The notes under the pieces were generated by a model, which saw nothing but the letters and a program-made list of their open reading frames with translations, did not search any database and was not told where the DNA came from. 7,395 nucleotides of DNA from Phenylobacterium sp. (GTDB taxonomy: Bacteria; Pseudomonadota; Alphaproteobacteria; Caulobacterales; Caulobacteraceae), in NCBI GenBank assembly GCA_028291285.1, contig JAQGIJ010000237.1:1-7395 (forward strand). Direction: 5' to 3'. The translations under genes and the position numbers were made by a program. Below, one piece after another: positions 7,127 to 7,395 of this stretch; positions within the stretch are counted from its first letter, which is position 1, and each line of letters opens with the position of its first letter.

Positions 7127-7351
7127 CGGCGCCCAGATAGCCGACGCGCCCGGGCAAGGCCATGCACCTGTCGTTCACCGCCGCGCGGCGGCTGCCCGGC
7201 CGCAGGCGCCGGAAGGGCCCGTCCGCCTCCGGCAGGGCCGAACGACGCCGCCTGCGTCGCCACCACACGAGGACTTCGCCTGCCGGCTAACTTCTCGCTA
7301 TGAGAAGCGTGCAAACATGAGGCCTGCTGCCATGCAGGTGGGTGGGACGTG
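7127..7351. other. Divergent intergenic region, AGE isomerase / guanylyltransferase
   Basis: This 225-bp gap should hold the promoters for both flanking genes. It contains a perfect 14-bp palindrome, CCGCCGCGCGGCGG (7178-7191), an inverted repeat at 7291-7307 and an 11-codon upstream ORF at 7317-7352. I found no convincing -35/-10 pair for the minus strand. A plus-strand GCTATGAG (7297-7304) matches the Caulobacter -10 consensus GCTANAWC at 6 of 8 positions, with only a poor -35 before it. Confidence 0.4.
7291..7307 (+). promoter_or_regulatory. Inverted repeat CTTCTC-N5-GAGAAG
   Basis: A perfect 6-bp inverted repeat with a GCTAT spacer, about 45 bp before the guanylyltransferase start, in one of the few AT-richer patches of the window. 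It could be a protein-binding operator, part of a promoter (the spacer begins a -10-like GCTATGAG), or an RNA hairpin masking the SD-like GAGAAG that lies 9 nt before the ATG at 7317. These readings are mutually exclusive in part, and none can be decided from sequence alone. Confidence 0.3.
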
Positions 7352-7352
7352 A
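7317..7352 (+). CDS. Possible 11-codon leader ORF before the guanylyltransferase
   Basis: An ATG at 7317 opens a short frame encoding MRPAAMQVGGT that stops at TGA 7350-7352. The stop shares one base with the guanylyltransferase ATG (TGATG arrangement), as in translationally coupled pairs. GAGAAG (7302-7307) is an SD-like sequence 9 nt before this ATG. The peptide has no codon run resembling an amino-acid attenuator. Such a short ORF can arise by chance, so it is listed as a candidate only. Confidence 0.25.
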   Translation: MRPAAMQVGGT

Positions 7353-7395
7353 TGTCGAAGATATTTCCGGTGATCCTCTCGGGAGGCTCGGGCTC
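7352..7395 (+). CDS. manC: Mannose-1-phosphate guanylyltransferase, N-terminal fragment
   Basis: The last 44 bases encode MSKIFPVILSGGSGS and run off the window. IFPVILSGGSGS is the start of the nucleotide-binding loop typical of mannose-1-phosphate guanylyltransferases (family continuation normally R-L-W-P), which make GDP-mannose from GTP and mannose-1-phosphate in the cytoplasm. Related nucleotidyltransferases share a G-G-x-G-x-R loop, but the ILSGGSGS form is characteristic of the ManC/XanB group. Start: ATG 7352, or GTG 7349 directly before it in frame; G-rich AGGTGGGTGGG (7336-7346) precedes it. Whether a C-terminal phosphomannose isomerase domain is fused, as in many ManC proteins, cannot be seen. 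If it is not, the divergent AGE gene becomes a stronger candidate for that step. Confidence 0.75.
   Translation, partial: MSKIFPVILSGGSG

Noticed and set aside
7178..7191. 14-bp GC-only palindrome as a regulator site
   Set aside because: Made only of G and C in a GC-rich gap, so chance is likely; no second copy or known operator match was seen.
6059..7303. 414-residue plus-strand frame antisense to the AGE gene
   Set aside because: Arg/Gly/Ala-rich shadow translation; the minus strand encodes all expected AGE-family motifs.

Overview
This is a GC-rich window (roughly 70% GC) of tightly packed, ordinary-looking bacterial chromosome. The proteins are alphaproteobacterial in style. High GC, GTG and TTG starts, and only five GANTC sites in 7.4 kb fit a Caulobacterales genome (Caulobacter/Phenylobacterium type), where CcrM methylates GANTC. 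The taxon is an inference, not proven by a marker gene.

Layout from left to right: (1) the last 40 codons of an unrecognised plus-strand gene (1-123). (2) A short spacer with three small inverted repeats (124-250). (3) A complete minus-strand class A penicillin-binding protein with intact transglycosylase and transpeptidase motifs (251-2116). (4) A divergent promoter region (2117-2332). (5) A plus-strand class I fructose-1,6-bisphosphatase (2333-3325). (6) A family-2 glycosyltransferase fused to a GtrA-type membrane domain (3428-4558), and overlapping it a GT39/ArnT-like multi-pass glycosyltransferase (4522-6021). (7) On the minus strand, converging on and overlapping the GT39 gene, an AGE-family sugar epimerase/isomerase (5990-7126). 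(8) A divergent 225-bp spacer with an inverted repeat and an 11-codon upstream ORF. (9) The first 14 codons of a plus-strand mannose-1-phosphate guanylyltransferase (7352 to the window end).

Together the genes outline a possible route from central carbon to surface glycan: Fbp yields fructose-6-phosphate; the AGE protein could interconvert it (or the free sugar) with the mannose form; the guanylyltransferase makes GDP-mannose; the GT2-GtrA protein would load a sugar onto polyprenyl phosphate; and the GT39 protein would transfer it to a periplasmic acceptor. No phosphomannomutase is visible, and the donor sugar of the two glycosyltransferases cannot be read from sequence. The penicillin-binding protein builds cell wall and is not obviously part of this route.

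No mobile element, CRISPR array, RNA gene, frameshift or clear foreign DNA was seen. The points worth a second look are the pathway clustering, the 32-nt convergent overlap, the short ORF with a hairpin-masked ribosome site before the guanylyltransferase, and the weak N-terminal anchor of the penicillin-binding protein.
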